DNA from: an uncultured Phaeodactylibacter sp. | Lineage (GTDB): Bacteria > Bacteroidota > Bacteroidia > Chitinophagales > Saprospiraceae | Direction of reading: 5' to 3' | DNA length: 64,000 nt | Assembly (NCBI GenBank): GCA_913057245.1 | Contig: CAJXNH010000009.1 | Coordinates: 1 to 64,000 of the forward strand | Shown here: one piece after another, positions 47,737 to 57,259 of the stretch | Layout: the number at the start of each line of letters is the position of its first letter | Position numbering within the stretch: the first letter of the stretch is position 1 | Notes under the pieces: model-generated | Told to the model about the DNA's origin: nothing | Databases searched by the model: none | The model's input: the letters and a program-made list of their open reading frames with translations, nothing else | Position numbers and translations under genes: made by a program

Positions 47737-48893
47737 CATTTGAAGAAATCCAGCTTTTTAGCCAGAATCGCGCTATCCATACCACTGGCCCGCAGGTATA
47801 TTTCTACTGTACTCAATTTTTTCCATCCCCCAATATCTGCGATAGTCTTCAGAGAAGCCCCCATCAGTCGCAGGTTTGTCGCCCCTGATCTGCGAGCTGT
47901 ATGAAAGGTCACAAATTGGCATTTAGGCCCTGTTTGGCTGCCTTGCGTGACTACCTGTGTAATGCCAGCCATACTCGCAATTTGCTTGAGCAACCGATTA
48001 GCGACCTGGTTGGCGGTAAAATTGAAATTGAAATTATGAGCCTGACAGATGGACCATGCTGCTTTTTTGACCGGCACAGTTGCTGGAGTGTTCTCTTTTA
48101 CGCTATTGTAAAGCAGGTAAGTGTCTCCATTCTGCACAAAGAAGTTCGACCTGGAAAGCCGTACAACATCAGAAAACCGCATAACGAAGTAATAAGCAAT
48201 CAAAAAACGGTCACGCTCCCGCATGAGTGCTGGCATCGAGGAAAGGTCCAGCATTTCGATTCGTCCAATTTCTTCCTGAGTGAGATATATTTTTGTTGAT
48301 TTCTGATTTTCTCTAGCCTTAAACCAAGGCTGCAGGTATGCATCATTATCGTGCAACTCCTTTTCTTTTCCCAGCCGCATTACTTTTTTGAGGACTCGCA
48401 AGTGTTTTGCCAGCCCACTCCAGTTTGCTCCATTGCTCGTCACCCAGTCCGAAAAACCAAAGTAGAACTGCCTGTTTATATCAGACCATAAAATATCATC
48501 TTTTCCTGAATAGGCTGCATATTCCTTTAGCCGCTTGACTGCAGTTCTGTAGCCTTTTACCGTACTCGGCTTTAATCCGTGATTAGAATCTAAGTAATCT
48601 TCCAGAAAAGCGAGCACACTCCCCTTTTCTTCTTTTTTCCCGTAATGTTCGAGATTGCCCCCATTGAGCAAAAAAGCTTCAACCTTTCGTTTATGAAGCA
48701 ACAGCTTTCTGTTGTAGGCTTTTGACAGAGCGTAGGAGCTTTTTACTTCACCTTTGGACTTATCCCAAAACTTTTGGGGTATGGAAAGCCCGGTTGGTAA
48801 GTAACGTTGTTTGCCTTCATACGATACGTATAGCCGAATACTGGTTTCGCCATTTTTCTTCCGATGGCCATTGAGGATATTTGTCAGATTCAC
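47736..48893 (-). CDS. Tyrosine recombinase/integrase of the element
   Basis: 385 residues. N-terminal arm-binding fold of Bacteroidota type (NGETSIRLYVSYEGKQRYLPTGLSIPQKFWDKSKG, about 13-50), SAM-like core-binding domain (about 95-190), and catalytic domain with Arg in FVMRFSDVVRLSR, FHTARRSGATNL (HxxR), GGWKKLSTVEIYLRAS (Trp in place of the second His, then Tyr nucleophile). All essential residues are present. It lies next to attR/tRNA-Arg and should catalyse integration and excision at the tRNA 3' end. Confidence 0.95.
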   Translation of the reverse strand: MNLTNILNGHRKKNGETSIRLYVSYEGKQRYLPTGLSIPQKFWDKSKGEVKSSYALSKAYNRKLLLHKRKVEAFLLNGGNLEHYGKKEEKGSVLAFLEDYLDSNHGLKPSTVKGYRTAVKRLKEYAAYSGKDDILWSDINRQFYFGFSDWVTSNGANWSGLAKHLRVLKKVMRLGKEKELHDNDAYLQPWFKARENQKSTKIYLTQEEIGRIEMLDLSSMPALMRERDRFLIAYYFVMRFSDVVRLSRSNFFVQNGDTYLLYNSVKENTPATVPVKKAAWSICQAHNFNFNFTANQVANRLLKQIASMAGITQVVTQGSQTGPKCQFVTFHTARRSGATNLRLMGASLKTIADIGGWKKLSTVEIYLRASGMDSAILAKKLDFFK

Positions 48894-49001
48894 GGCACCT
48901 GATTTTCTGTTAAATATCTGATAAATATACTACAAAATATCACAAGAAAAAACAAAAAGATGCAGGATAGACAAAACAGAGGATTGGACTTGAGCACAAC
49001 A

Positions 49002-49075
49002 AAAAAGCCAGACCCGCAAGGTATCTGGCTTTAAGATAAATTTTTTTGTTTCCTTTTAGTAGCCCCACCAGGACT
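49002..49075. other. Right attachment site (attR) with element-supplied tRNA terminator
   Basis: Matches 6398-6471 at 68 of 74 positions with no gaps; the 20-bp core 49056-49075 is identical and forms the 3' end of tRNA-Arg. The adjoining hairpin AAGCCAGA/TCTGGCTT is the tRNA terminator copy carried by the element, so the tRNA keeps both its sequence and transcript end after integration. The distance between cores gives an element of 42,604 bp. Confidence 0.9.
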
Positions 49076-49131
49076 CGAACCTGGATCTTAGGTTCCGGAA
49101 ACCTACATACTATCCCTTGTACTATGGAGCC
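49060..49131 (-). tRNA. tRNA-Arg(CCG)
   Basis: Cloverleaf read on the minus strand: acceptor GGCTCCA pairs with TGGGGCT (two wobbles), D-stem GTAC/GTAT, anticodon stem TAGGT/ACCTA with loop TTCCGGA (anticodon CCG), short variable loop, and T-arm CCAGG-TTCGAGT-CCTGG. CCA is not encoded. This is the insertion target of the element; it remains intact. Confidence 0.93.
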
Positions 49132-49169
49132 AACCTTAAAAATCATGTCGCTTCCTTTCGGAGCGGCTG

Positions 49170-49200
49170 CAAATATAAGAAAGCAGATTACAAAACACAA
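49170..49200 (-). promoter_or_regulatory. tRNA-Arg promoter
   Basis: On the minus strand, TATATTTG (49170-49177) matches the Bacteroidota -7 box TAnnTTTG and a TTG lies 20 bp upstream (49198-49200). Located about 40 bp before the tRNA. Confidence 0.65.
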
Positions 49201-49271
49201 ACTCCATCTTTAAAATTCTATCTGGCATAACATTTTTGTACTGGGGCGTTTAATTAGGTAAAAATACCTGT

Positions 49272-49961
49272 ATGAGAACCCTGCTTTTGATTGTTTTTTT
49301 GGCCTTTGTTGTTCAACTGAACGCTCAGTTGGGGCTTTCCGGCAGCGCCCGGTTCAATGACGCGCCGGACTGGGCCTACCCGGCTTCTATTGCCGGGCAG
49401 ACTAACCCGCTTGGCAATGGCTGGGCTGTAGGCGTCGACTATTGGATCCCGCTGGGGCAAACCCGCATCGATTTGCTGCCGGAGCTGAACTTCGGTCATT
49501 CAGCGCAAACGCTTGATATTCTTGGCAATCCACATGAGTTTGCTCAAAATGCCTTTAGCCTGTTTCTGAACACCAACTTTTACGTGTTAGACCTGGAGGG
49601 GGACTGCGACTGCCCCACTTTCTCCAAGTCGGGTGATTTCTTTCAAAAAGGCTTCTTCCTGCAGGTCTCCCCCGGGGTTTCCTATTTTCAGCACACCATC
49701 CAAACCCGGGAATCTGCTGCGGTGGATATTGAAGACGAGGCATTCGCTTTCAGTATCGGAGCAGGGGCAGGGCTTGATATTGGGCTGTCAGATGTCTTTA
49801 CCCTCACTCCAATGGCCGGCTTCAGGTATTATCTGCCCTCCGAATGGGCGGGATTGAGAACTGTTTTTCCTTCACCAGAAGGAATCCCTTTTCAAACTGA
49901 AAGCAGTATTCAACAGTTTTGGGCCGGGCTACGGCTGGGGATCCGCTTTGATCAGCGGTAG
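49272..49961 (+). CDS. Putative outer-membrane beta-barrel protein
   Basis: 229 residues with signal peptide (MRTLLLIVFLAFVVQLNAQ) and many amphipathic strands, ending in LRLGIRFDQR as in OmpA-barrel-like or PorT-like Bacteroidota proteins. Two Cys in DCDCPTF. Its last 33 bp overlap the end of the convergent gene. Function unknown. Confidence 0.75.
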   Translation: MRTLLLIVFLAFVVQLNAQLGLSGSARFNDAPDWAYPASIAGQTNPLGNGWAVGVDYWIPLGQTRIDLLPELNFGHSAQTLDILGNPHEFAQNAFSLFLNTNFYVLDLEGDCDCPTFSKSGDFFQKGFFLQVSPGVSYFQHTIQTRESAAVDIEDEAFAFSIGAGAGLDIGLSDVFTLTPMAGFRYYLPSEWAGLRTVFPSPEGIPFQTESSIQQFWAGLRLGIRFDQR

Positions 49962-50819
49962 CTTCCGGCGCTTAGCTTTTTGGTGGAATAAGGGCGTACG
50001 CTCGGAGGCAATGTAAACCGTATTTGGTCCTGTGAAATCAACTGCTTCATACTGCGTGGGCATCAGGCAACGGGCGCCCTGTCTACGCAGCATCTGCCCG
50101 CTTAGGAAGTCTGTCCCTTCAAAGTCCCGAAAGAGAAATAGATCAGCTGGGGTAAGCGGGAAGAAACCCAAAAACATTTTAAAGCGGTAAGCCAGCAAGA
50201 CCACCGTTTGCCCATCTTCACTAATGGCAGCTGCAGTCACTACCCTTTTGGGCAATTCCAGTTGCCCCCGCAGATTAGCAGTATAGGTGCCCGGGCGTGC
50301 AGGCAGGCTGTAATGTTTGGTGATAAAGCTTTGTTCCGATTTGTCTTTAGAAAAGAGGTGCAGGCTGTCCTGATAGTAAAAAAAGCCTTCCATATCGAAC
50401 TGCCACTCTGCTTTGGGCGGTGGGAAAGCTTCCTGATCCGGATAGGTAAATCGGATGCTGTCCACCTGCCCGTCTTGCGACAAAATGTAGATGCATAAGT
50501 CTTGCCGCCGGTTCGCGTTATTGCCAAAGTCGCCAATGAAAATGCGCCCATCCGGTGCCGCAGTGAGGTCTTCCCAGTCCCGGTTAAGGCTGCCGGGTAC
50601 AGCGTAGGTTTCCATCAGCGCCCCTCCCCCATCGGTCCGGTACAATTCTGGTGCATTTCCACTGTCGTTAAGCCACCAAAGGCTGTCGGCACTTGCAAAG
50701 TAAGCACCTGACGTCTCGGTAATTTCTTTTGGCAGTTTAAATTTTTTACTGCTCAGAAAATTCTGACTGAGTAAAATTGAACTATAAAACAGTAATATTG
50801 CAATTGAAGTTATCCGCAT
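49929..50819 (-). CDS. Secreted protein, SdiA-regulated/propeller-like
   Basis: 296 residues with signal peptide (MRITSIAILLFYSSILLSQ). Segments such as SGAYFASADSLWWLNDSGNAPELYRTD, DWEDLTAAPDGRIFIGDFGNNANRRQDLCIYIL and DMEGFFYYQDSLHLFSKDKSEQ fit repeated blades of a beta-propeller. Exact family not certain. Convergent with the barrel gene. Probably periplasmic or surface-located. Confidence 0.65.
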   Translation of the reverse strand: MRITSIAILLFYSSILLSQNFLSSKKFKLPKEITETSGAYFASADSLWWLNDSGNAPELYRTDGGGALMETYAVPGSLNRDWEDLTAAPDGRIFIGDFGNNANRRQDLCIYILSQDGQVDSIRFTYPDQEAFPPPKAEWQFDMEGFFYYQDSLHLFSKDKSEQSFITKHYSLPARPGTYTANLRGQLELPKRVVTAAAISEDGQTVVLLAYRFKMFLGFFPLTPADLFLFRDFEGTDFLSGQMLRRQGARCLMPTQYEAVDFTGPNTVYIASERTPLFHQKAKRRKLPLIKADPQP

Positions 50820-51172
50820 AAGATTTGATTTTGAGACACCAAAGGTACAATTGTGGGCACAGAAGAGTGATCTGGATTTTATTTAGTGTGGACTTTTTGA
50901 ACACGGATGGGACTGATTGCGCAGATTTACACGGATTTTGAGCGGGGGCATAAGAGCGGGGTATGCATGTGCGAAGGAACCAGGACTGCAAGATCAGTGT
51001 GATCAGCCAGATCTGTGGCATCAGTGTACTCCTGTCGTGAATGTAGCCCTGCCCAATTTCGTAAGCCAAAACCACACAGTTAACTCAAAAACAAACACTT
51101 ACACACAGAACACCACTTTAACAAACCGTAGCACTCCACCCTTTTTAATTCGCAAATGGCCCCTGCCCCCTT

Positions 51173-51180
51173 TACATTTG
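51173..51180 (+). promoter_or_regulatory. Candidate ilv operon -7 box
   Basis: TACATTTG matches TAnnTTTG and lies 101 bp upstream of ilvD; no good -33 TTG is seen. The rest of the 50820-51280 gap shows no gene: it holds the start region of the leftward secreted-protein gene, this box and the leader hairpin below. Confidence 0.45.
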
Positions 51181-51219
51181 AAGTTCTTAGCTTTTAAAAA
51201 ACCATTTCAAAGAATCCAT

Positions 51220-51265
51220 ACAAGCCCCGCCCGGCCCGGCCGATGCGTGTTGGCTTGTTTTTTTT
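51220..51265 (+). promoter_or_regulatory. Terminator-like hairpin in the ilvD leader (possible attenuator)
   Basis: ACAAGCC pairs with GGCTTGT and is followed by eight T in total, with a GC-rich inner stem. It ends only 15 bp before the ilvD start codon and within the presumed leader, an attenuator position for a branched-chain amino acid operon. A leader peptide or binding protein is not evident. Confidence 0.6.
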
Positions 51266-51280
51266 AAGTACCAAATTAAG

Positions 51281-52960
51281 ATGGCAGCAATCAATAAATA
51301 CAGCAGGGAACTAACCCAGGACGATACCCGCCCGGGCGCTCAGGCGATGCTCTATGCCCTTGGCCTTACCGAGGAGGATTTAAAAAAAGCACAAGTGGGC
51401 ATAGCCAGTACCGGCTGGGAAGGCAACCCCTGTAATATGCACCTCAACGACCTCGCCACCGAAATCAAAGGCGGCGTGAAGGCAGAGGGGCTGCTCGGGC
51501 TGATCTTTCACACCATTGGAGTAAGTGATGGCATGTCAATGGGTACCGATGGCATGCGGTTTTCCCTCCCTTCCCGCGATATCATCGCCGACTCTATCGA
51601 AACCGTGGCTTCTGCACAGTGGTATGATGCGATCGTGCCGGTGGTGGGCTGCGATAAGAATATGCCGGGCGCTATGATGGCGCTCGCCCGATTAAACCGC
51701 CCCGGGCTGATTGTTTATGGTGGAACCATTGCTCCCGGCTGCCACAAAGACCAGAAACTGGATATCGTCTCTGCCTTCGAAGCCTACGGGCAACGGATTG
51801 CCGGAACGATTGAGGAAACGGATTTCAAAGCCGTAATCAAAAATGCCTGCCCGGGGCCGGGCGCCTGCGGGGGCATGTACACGGCTAACACCATGGCGTC
51901 TGCGATTGAAGCCATGGGTATGAGCCTGCCGTTCAACTCCAGCATCCCGGCAGAGAGCCTGGAAAAACAGGCGGAGTGCCACAAAGTAGGCGCTGCTATT
52001 CACCATCTGCTGCGTGAGGACATTAAGCCGCGCGACATCATGACCCGAAAGGCTTTTGAAAATGCGATAACGGTGATCACTGCCCTTGGCGGATCCACCA
52101 ATGCCGTGCTGCACATGATTGCGATCGCCCGGGCTGCCGAGGTGGAATTCTCTATCGATGACTTCCAGAAAATCGGTGACCGTACACCCTTTATTGCTGA
52201 CCTGAAGCCCAGCGGCAAGTATGTGATGCAAGACCTCTACGAGGTAGGCGGTGTACCGGGCGTAATGAAGCTGCTATTGGAAGAAGGGTATCTGCATGGC
52301 GACTGTATGACCGTGACCGGAAAAACTATTGCAGAAAACCTTGATGCCATAGAGGGGCTGAAGGAAGGGCAGGATGTAATCCGTCCCGTATCCGACCCCA
52401 TCAAGCCTACCGGGCATATCCGCATCCTCTACGGCAACCTGGCAGAACAGGGCGCTGTCGCCAAAATCACCGGCAAGGAAGGCGAATACTTCAAAGGTAC
52501 AGCCAAGGTCTTTAACAGCGAGGTGGAAGCCAACGAGGCTATAAGCAACCATAAAATTGAAGCAGGAGATGTAGTGGTCATTCGCTACTGTGGCCCCAAA
52601 GGCGCTCCGGGCATGCCTGAGATGCTCAAGCCGACCTCTGCCATTATGGGCGAGGGGCTCGGCAAAGAAGTCGCCCTGATCACTGACGGGCGGTTCTCCG
52701 GTGGCACCCACGGTTTTGTAGTAGGCCACATCACCCCTGAAGCACAAGCGGGCGGCCTCATTGGGCTGCTACAGGATGGTGATACCATCATCATTGATGC
52801 CGTCAACAACACGCTCAAAGCAGACCTTACAGAAGCTGAAATTGAAAAACGCCGGTCCGCATGGCAGGAACCACCGCTGCGGGCTACTACCGGCATTTTA
52901 CGCAAGTATGCCAAAACGGTCACCTCTGCCAGCGAAGGCTGTGTGACCGATCAACTGTAG
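51281..52960 (+). CDS. ilvD: Dihydroxy-acid dehydratase
   Basis: 559 residues. Catalyses dehydration of 2,3-dihydroxy-isovalerate and -methylvalerate to the 2-keto acids of valine and isoleucine synthesis. Iron-sulphur and Mg ligands are visible in [26 protein letters not shown] and [20 protein letters not shown]; the C-terminal [19 protein letters not shown] loop is present. Full length, cytoplasmic. First gene of ilvD-ilvB-ilvN. Confidence 0.98.
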   Translation: MAAINKYSRELTQDDTRPGAQAMLYALGLTEEDLKKAQVGIASTGWEGNPCNMHLNDLATEIKGGVKAEGLLGLIFHTIGVSDGMSMGTDGMRFSLPSRDIIADSIETVASAQWYDAIVPVVGCDKNMPGAMMALARLNRPGLIVYGGTIAPGCHKDQKLDIVSAFEAYGQRIAGTIEETDFKAVIKNACPGPGACGGMYTANTMASAIEAMGMSLPFNSSIPAESLEKQAECHKVGAAIHHLLREDIKPRDIMTRKAFENAITVITALGGSTNAVLHMIAIARAAEVEFSIDDFQKIGDRTPFIADLKPSGKYVMQDLYEVGGVPGVMKLLLEEGYLHGDCMTVTGKTIAENLDAIEGLKEGQDVIRPVSDPIKPTGHIRILYGNLAEQGAVAKITGKEGEYFKGTAKVFNSEVEANEAISNHKIEAGDVVVIRYCGPKGAPGMPEMLKPTSAIMGEGLGKEVALITDGRFSGGTHGFVVGHITPEAQAGGLIGLLQDGDTIIIDAVNNTLKADLTEAEIEKRRSAWQEPPLRATTGILRKYAKTVTSASEGCVTDQL

Positions 52961-53001
52961 CCTGCGGGCCGTCTTAGAAGTACCATGAAAATCGACCATG
53001 T

Positions 53002-54756
53002 ATGAAACAGCAAGCGACCTCCACTGAAACCCTTGAAGGGCCACCGAAGACAGAACGCCTGTCCGGCGCTGAAGCGATCCTCCGCTGCCTGATTGAAGAG
53101 CAGGTAGATACTATTTTCGGGTATCCCGGCGGGGCCATCATGCCGGTATATGATGCGCTTTACCACTACGAAAAGCAGTTGCGCCACATCCTGCCCCGGC
53201 ACGAGCAAGGTGCCATTCACGCTGCGGAAGGCTATGCAAGGGTGACCCGCCGAACGGGGGTCTGTATGGCTACCTCAGGCCCCGGAGCCGCTAATCTGGT
53301 CACCGGGCTGGCAGATGCGCTGCTCGACTCTGTTCCGTTGGTCTGCATTACCGGGCAGGTGTACTACCACTTGCTGGGTAGCGATGCCTTTCAGGAGACA
53401 GACGTGATCAACTGTACCATGCCGGTTACGAAGTGGAATTACCAAATCACCTCTGCAAAGGAAATTCCGGAAGTATTTGCCAAGGCTTTCTACGTTGCCA
53501 ATACTGGCCGGCCGGGCCCTGTGGTTATCGACATTACCAAAAATGCGCAGATCGAGATGCTCGATTTCCGCTATCAAAAGCAGGGGCCGATCCGTTCCTA
53601 CAAGCCCAAGCCAAAACCTTCCACCTCCGCATTAACTGCCGCTGCTGCGCTGATTAATGCCGCTGAACAGCCGCTAATTTTGGCTGGCCATGGTATTCAG
53701 ATCGCTCATGCACAAGATGCTTTCCGGCAATTCGTAGAGAAGTCAGGTATTCCGCTGGCCTGTACCATCCACGGGCTGAGCAGTATTCCCAACAGCCACC
53801 CGCTGCATATGGGTATGCTGGGCATGCACGGCAATTACGCGCCCAATGTGATGCAAAACCGCTGCGATGTGCTCATTGCGATCGGGATGCGCTTTGACGA
53901 CCGGGTGACGGGTAATCTGGAAAAATATGCCAAACAAGCCAAGGTCATCCACATCGAAATCGATCCTTCAGAAATCAATAAGAACGTACCGGCGGATGTC
54001 CCCGTACTTGCCGACGCAAAAGAGGCATTGGAGAAGCTGCTCCCGATGATCAAGGAAAAGCAATACCCCGAGTGGATCGCCCGGTTCAAGGAGATGGACG
54101 CGGAGGAAGAAGAAAAAGTAATCCGGCACGATATGTCCCCTTCCGAAGATGGACAAATCCGTATGGGCATGGTCGTACGTGAAGTGTCCCGCCAAACCAA
54201 GGGACAGGCCGTGGTGGCTACTGACGTAGGCCAGCATCAAATGATCGCAGCCCGCTATTACGATTATGAGTCCACCAACCAATGGGTCAGCTCCGGGGGG
54301 GCAGGGACGATGGGCTATGGCCTGCCTGCGGCTTTTGGGGCAAAACTGGCGCAGCCGGAACGCGAGGTTGTGGCTTTCATCGGCGATGGAGGCTTCCAGA
54401 TGACCATTCAGGAGCTCGGGCTTTGCGCCCAAATGGATACGGCAGTGAAAATTGTACTGCTCGACAACAACTTCCTGGGCATGGTACGGCAATGGCAGGA
54501 GCTTTTCTTTGACCGCCGCTACTCTTCCGTAGAGCTGCAAAATCCGGACTTTGTGAAAATTGCGGAAGGGTTTGGGGTACCGGGCAAGACCATCTCCGAT
54601 CCTGCTGAACTTTCTGAGTCCATAGCGGAAATGCTGGCACATGACGGCCCCTACCTCCTGCATGTACGGGTGGAGAAAGAAACCAATACCTTCCCGATGG
54701 TACCTTCCGGAGCTGCCGTGGACGAGATTGTACTGGAACCGCAGCCAAAAGCCTAA
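53002..54756 (+). CDS. ilvB: Acetolactate synthase large subunit
   Basis: 584 residues. Condenses two pyruvates, or pyruvate and 2-ketobutyrate, with ThDP. N-terminal Pyr domain with the activating Glu in [14 protein letters not shown]; central FAD-binding domain; C-terminal PP domain with the ThDP motif [12 protein letters not shown]...[13 protein letters not shown]. 41 bp downstream of ilvD and followed by the regulatory subunit. Confidence 0.98.
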   Translation: MKQQATSTETLEGPPKTERLSGAEAILRCLIEEQVDTIFGYPGGAIMPVYDALYHYEKQLRHILPRHEQGAIHAAEGYARVTRRTGVCMATSGPGAANLVTGLADALLDSVPLVCITGQVYYHLLGSDAFQETDVINCTMPVTKWNYQITSAKEIPEVFAKAFYVANTGRPGPVVIDITKNAQIEMLDFRYQKQGPIRSYKPKPKPSTSALTAAAALINAAEQPLILAGHGIQIAHAQDAFRQFVEKSGIPLACTIHGLSSIPNSHPLHMGMLGMHGNYAPNVMQNRCDVLIAIGMRFDDRVTGNLEKYAKQAKVIHIEIDPSEINKNVPADVPVLADAKEALEKLLPMIKEKQYPEWIARFKEMDAEEEEKVIRHDMSPSEDGQIRMGMVVREVSRQTKGQAVVATDVGQHQMIAARYYDYESTNQWVSSGGAGTMGYGLPAAFGAKLAQPEREVVAFIGDGGFQMTIQELGLCAQMDTAVKIVLLDNNFLGMVRQWQELFFDRRYSSVELQNPDFVKIAEGFGVPGKTISDPAELSESIAEMLAHDGPYLLHVRVEKETNTFPMVPSGAAVDEIVLEPQPKA

Positions 54757-54806
54757 TCTCATGAACCGGCCCGGCCCATCAAAGCCAGGCCTACACCCAA
54801 ATCACA

Positions 54807-55346
54807 ATGGAAAAGCAACAATTCACCATAACGGTTTTTACGGAGAACTATAGTGGCCTGATGTCACGGGTGGTTTCCGTCTTCAGCCGCCGCCATATCA
54901 ACATCGAGAGCCTTACCACCAGTCAGTCTTCCCAGCCGGACATCCACCGTTTCACCATCGTGGTCCAGGTTACGGAAGAAATGGTCAGAAAGCTCGTCGC
55001 CCAGCTCGAAAAGCAAGTCGATGTACTCAAGGCCTTTTATTACACTCCCGAGGAGGTCGTCTACCAGGAAATCGCCCTCTACAAGGTGCCTACCCATGTC
55101 TTCAGCAACAGCGAAAATGTAGAGCACCTGATCCGCAAGCACAATGCCCGTGTGCTGGTGATTGAGCCCGAGTTTATCGTCCTCGAAAAGACAGGCCATG
55201 AGCATGAGACTACCGCGTTCTTCCATGAGCTGGAAAAAATCGGCATCTATGAGTTCGTCCGCTCCGGCCGGGTAGCGATTGTGAAGCCTATGGAACGGCT
55301 GAACCGGTATCTACAGGAGTTAGAAATAGAACAAACCAATACTTAG
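54807..55346 (+). CDS. ilvN: Acetolactate synthase small (regulatory) subunit
   Basis: 179 residues. N-terminal ACT domain (FTITVFTENYSGLMSRVVSVFSRRHINIESLTT, about 5-38) gives valine feedback control; the C-terminal part (ALYKVPTHVFSN...EFVRSGRVAIVKP) is the usual second domain. Forms the holoenzyme with IlvB. Last gene of the ilv operon; the convergent restriction gene ends three bases after it. Confidence 0.96.
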   Translation: MEKQQFTITVFTENYSGLMSRVVSVFSRRHINIESLTTSQSSQPDIHRFTIVVQVTEEMVRKLVAQLEKQVDVLKAFYYTPEEVVYQEIALYKVPTHVFSNSENVEHLIRKHNARVLVIEPEFIVLEKTGHEHETTAFFHELEKIGIYEFVRSGRVAIVKPMERLNRYLQELEIEQTNT

Positions 55347-55349
55347 GCA

Positions 55350-56210
55350 TCACACAGCTAGATCAAGTGGCAGGTCTGAAATATCTTTAAGCCGCTTGCC
55401 TTCAATCATGATGTTAAGGAGTTGTTGATTGTCATCATTTCCTATATCCTGTACAGCCTGTTGTAACTCGTATAGCGCAAAGTGGTAAACACAATCAATA
55501 TCACCGGTTCCTAATGCAATAGAGCTGATCCGGCTGGGGGTAGGTTCCGCAGTAACGATAACAATATGCGGCGAACGCCCTTTACGATTTCTTAGAAGGT
55601 TTAAAGCTTCTGACCTTGCATTCTGTGCCCGGTCGCTTCGCAAGGTCCATTTACAAGATATACTTGCGTGCAAAATGGGGGCTGAATTGGCACTTTTCCT
55701 CAAAGAACTCTGCCTGTTGGCATTACCATCAACCAGTGTATCATAAAGGTTGATGTGGTCATCGCCTTCCGGATCCCTTAAAATAACTATGTCCGGAGAA
55801 ATAGAATAATCATTGCCCAACGCTGCGGCCAGCACCTGATTGTTCGTTGCAAGTGCTTTCAGGTCAATGAGATGAGCGTATTGCTCAAACCGGGCAATAG
55901 ACTCAGAGGCTCTTGACCTTACCTGTTCAATCGTCCATTTTCCAGGACGGAGGTGGCTCAACTTCAAAAATATTGCTTCAAGGTACGCACTGGTAAAGGC
56001 CTCGAATTGATTGCCAAGTGTTTGCCCGGAAAGTCGACCTTCTTTTGACTCACCTCCAATAGCTTTATAAATGTGGCTTGCAACATCCCGGCTAAACAAC
56101 TGATTATTGTCCGCAAAGTTGGGAACACCTTCTTTATTTGTGAAGATCAGTTCATCTAAAAGCCGTTGATGAAACCTGGATCTTTCGGAAGAAATCAACC
56201 CACCAATCAT
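55350..56210 (-). CDS. Type II restriction endonuclease, NgoMIV family
   Basis: 286 residues. Pattern SPDIVILRDPEG (about 138), HASISCKWTLRSDRAQNARSEALNLLRNRKGRSPHIVIVTAEPTPSRISSIALGTGDIDCVYHFALYEL fits NgoMIV-type enzymes, with Asp and the SCK(W)TLRSDR catalytic core. NgoMIV cuts GCCGGC; the same site is predicted here from family resemblance. It overlaps the methyltransferase gene by four bases, a compact R-M pair. Confidence 0.85.
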   Translation of the reverse strand: MIGGLISSERSRFHQRLLDELIFTNKEGVPNFADNNQLFSRDVASHIYKAIGGESKEGRLSGQTLGNQFEAFTSAYLEAIFLKLSHLRPGKWTIEQVRSRASESIARFEQYAHLIDLKALATNNQVLAAALGNDYSISPDIVILRDPEGDDHINLYDTLVDGNANRQSSLRKSANSAPILHASISCKWTLRSDRAQNARSEALNLLRNRKGRSPHIVIVTAEPTPSRISSIALGTGDIDCVYHFALYELQQAVQDIGNDDNQQLLNIMIEGKRLKDISDLPLDLAV

Positions 56211-57217
56211 TTTTTTGTGATTTCAGAGAATGCAAATTCAAGTTCAATTCCTGGTTTATCGAAAACTTGTTCTTTCCGCAAAGCAGAAGCGATCGCTCCA
56301 CCTATGCCCTTAGCAACAGGAGGCGGAAAAGCATTGCCAACCTGCCGGTAAGAGGCCGTTTTTTTTCCGGTAAACACCCACTCCTCCGGGAAGCCCTGAA
56401 TGATAGCTGCCATCCGGACGGTCAGTTTAGGTGTTCCTTCGAAACCAGGTCCGGGGGGTTCATCTGCCAGGCTTTTCCCGTTGACCCCCAGCTCAAGCCA
56501 AGCCTTCTTTGCCCTTGTGGGTCCGAGGTCTGCGCCTCCATGCTTCTTCGACCCTCCCACGATAGTCGGTGCAATAGCATTTGCTTTGTTTTTCCAGGCT
56601 GCTGCACCTTCCCATCCATTGGACTTCATTTGCTGATAAAGTGCCTCTCCAACAGTGTGCCTTTTTTCTTCTGTCTTTGACGGCCAGTTAAAATAGGGCC
56701 AGTACGCTTCCTTTAGTGCAACCAATATGGCGCGAGGACGCAACTGAGGCACGCCGTAATCAGCAGCATAAACCAATTTCCAATCTCCCAGGTACCCAAG
56801 TTGCTCAAGCTTACGAAGTATTTGCTTCCGGTAGTTTGCGAACTTCTTGCTCATCAAACCTTTGACGTTCTCAATCATCACAGCTTTTGGACCGGTTTCT
56901 TCCACCAGCCGAAGAGCATCAGGGAATAAATCCCGTTCATCATCCCACCCCAACTGTTTGCCCGCAACTGAAAATGGCGGGCACGGAACGCCCCCGGCAA
57001 AAAGATCAATTCCTTTGAAAGGCTTGCCATCAAACTTACGGACATCATCTTCGATAACGTTCCACGAAGGACGGTTATACCTGAGTGTATTACAGGCATG
57101 ATGATCTACTTCAACTAATGCAACATGATCGAATCCCGCTGATTCCAAACCAATGGCTTGACCTCCTGCGCCTGCACAGATTTCCAACGAAGTTAGCTGA
57201 TTATTAATCGTACTCAT
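56207..57217 (-). CDS. DNA cytosine-5 methyltransferase of the R-M pair
   Basis: 336 residues. Motif I LEICAGAGGQAIGLESAGF, motif IV AGGVPCPPFSVAGKQ with catalytic Cys, motif VI MIENVKGLM, motif VIII YGVPQLRPRAILVAL, motifs IX-X with VGNAFPPPVAKGIG. Complete. Methylates the site cut by the adjacent endonuclease to protect the host. The target recognition region lies at about 195-260. Confidence 0.96.
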   Translation of the reverse strand: MSTINNQLTSLEICAGAGGQAIGLESAGFDHVALVEVDHHACNTLRYNRPSWNVIEDDVRKFDGKPFKGIDLFAGGVPCPPFSVAGKQLGWDDERDLFPDALRLVEETGPKAVMIENVKGLMSKKFANYRKQILRKLEQLGYLGDWKLVYAADYGVPQLRPRAILVALKEAYWPYFNWPSKTEEKRHTVGEALYQQMKSNGWEGAAAWKNKANAIAPTIVGGSKKHGGADLGPTRAKKAWLELGVNGKSLADEPPGPGFEGTPKLTVRMAAIIQGFPEEWVFTGKKTASYRQVGNAFPPPVAKGIGGAIASALRKEQVFDKPGIELEFAFSEITKK

Positions 57218-57259
57218 TTAAAACATTTCAGCTAAAATACACTTTTTGTTTCAAAAAAT

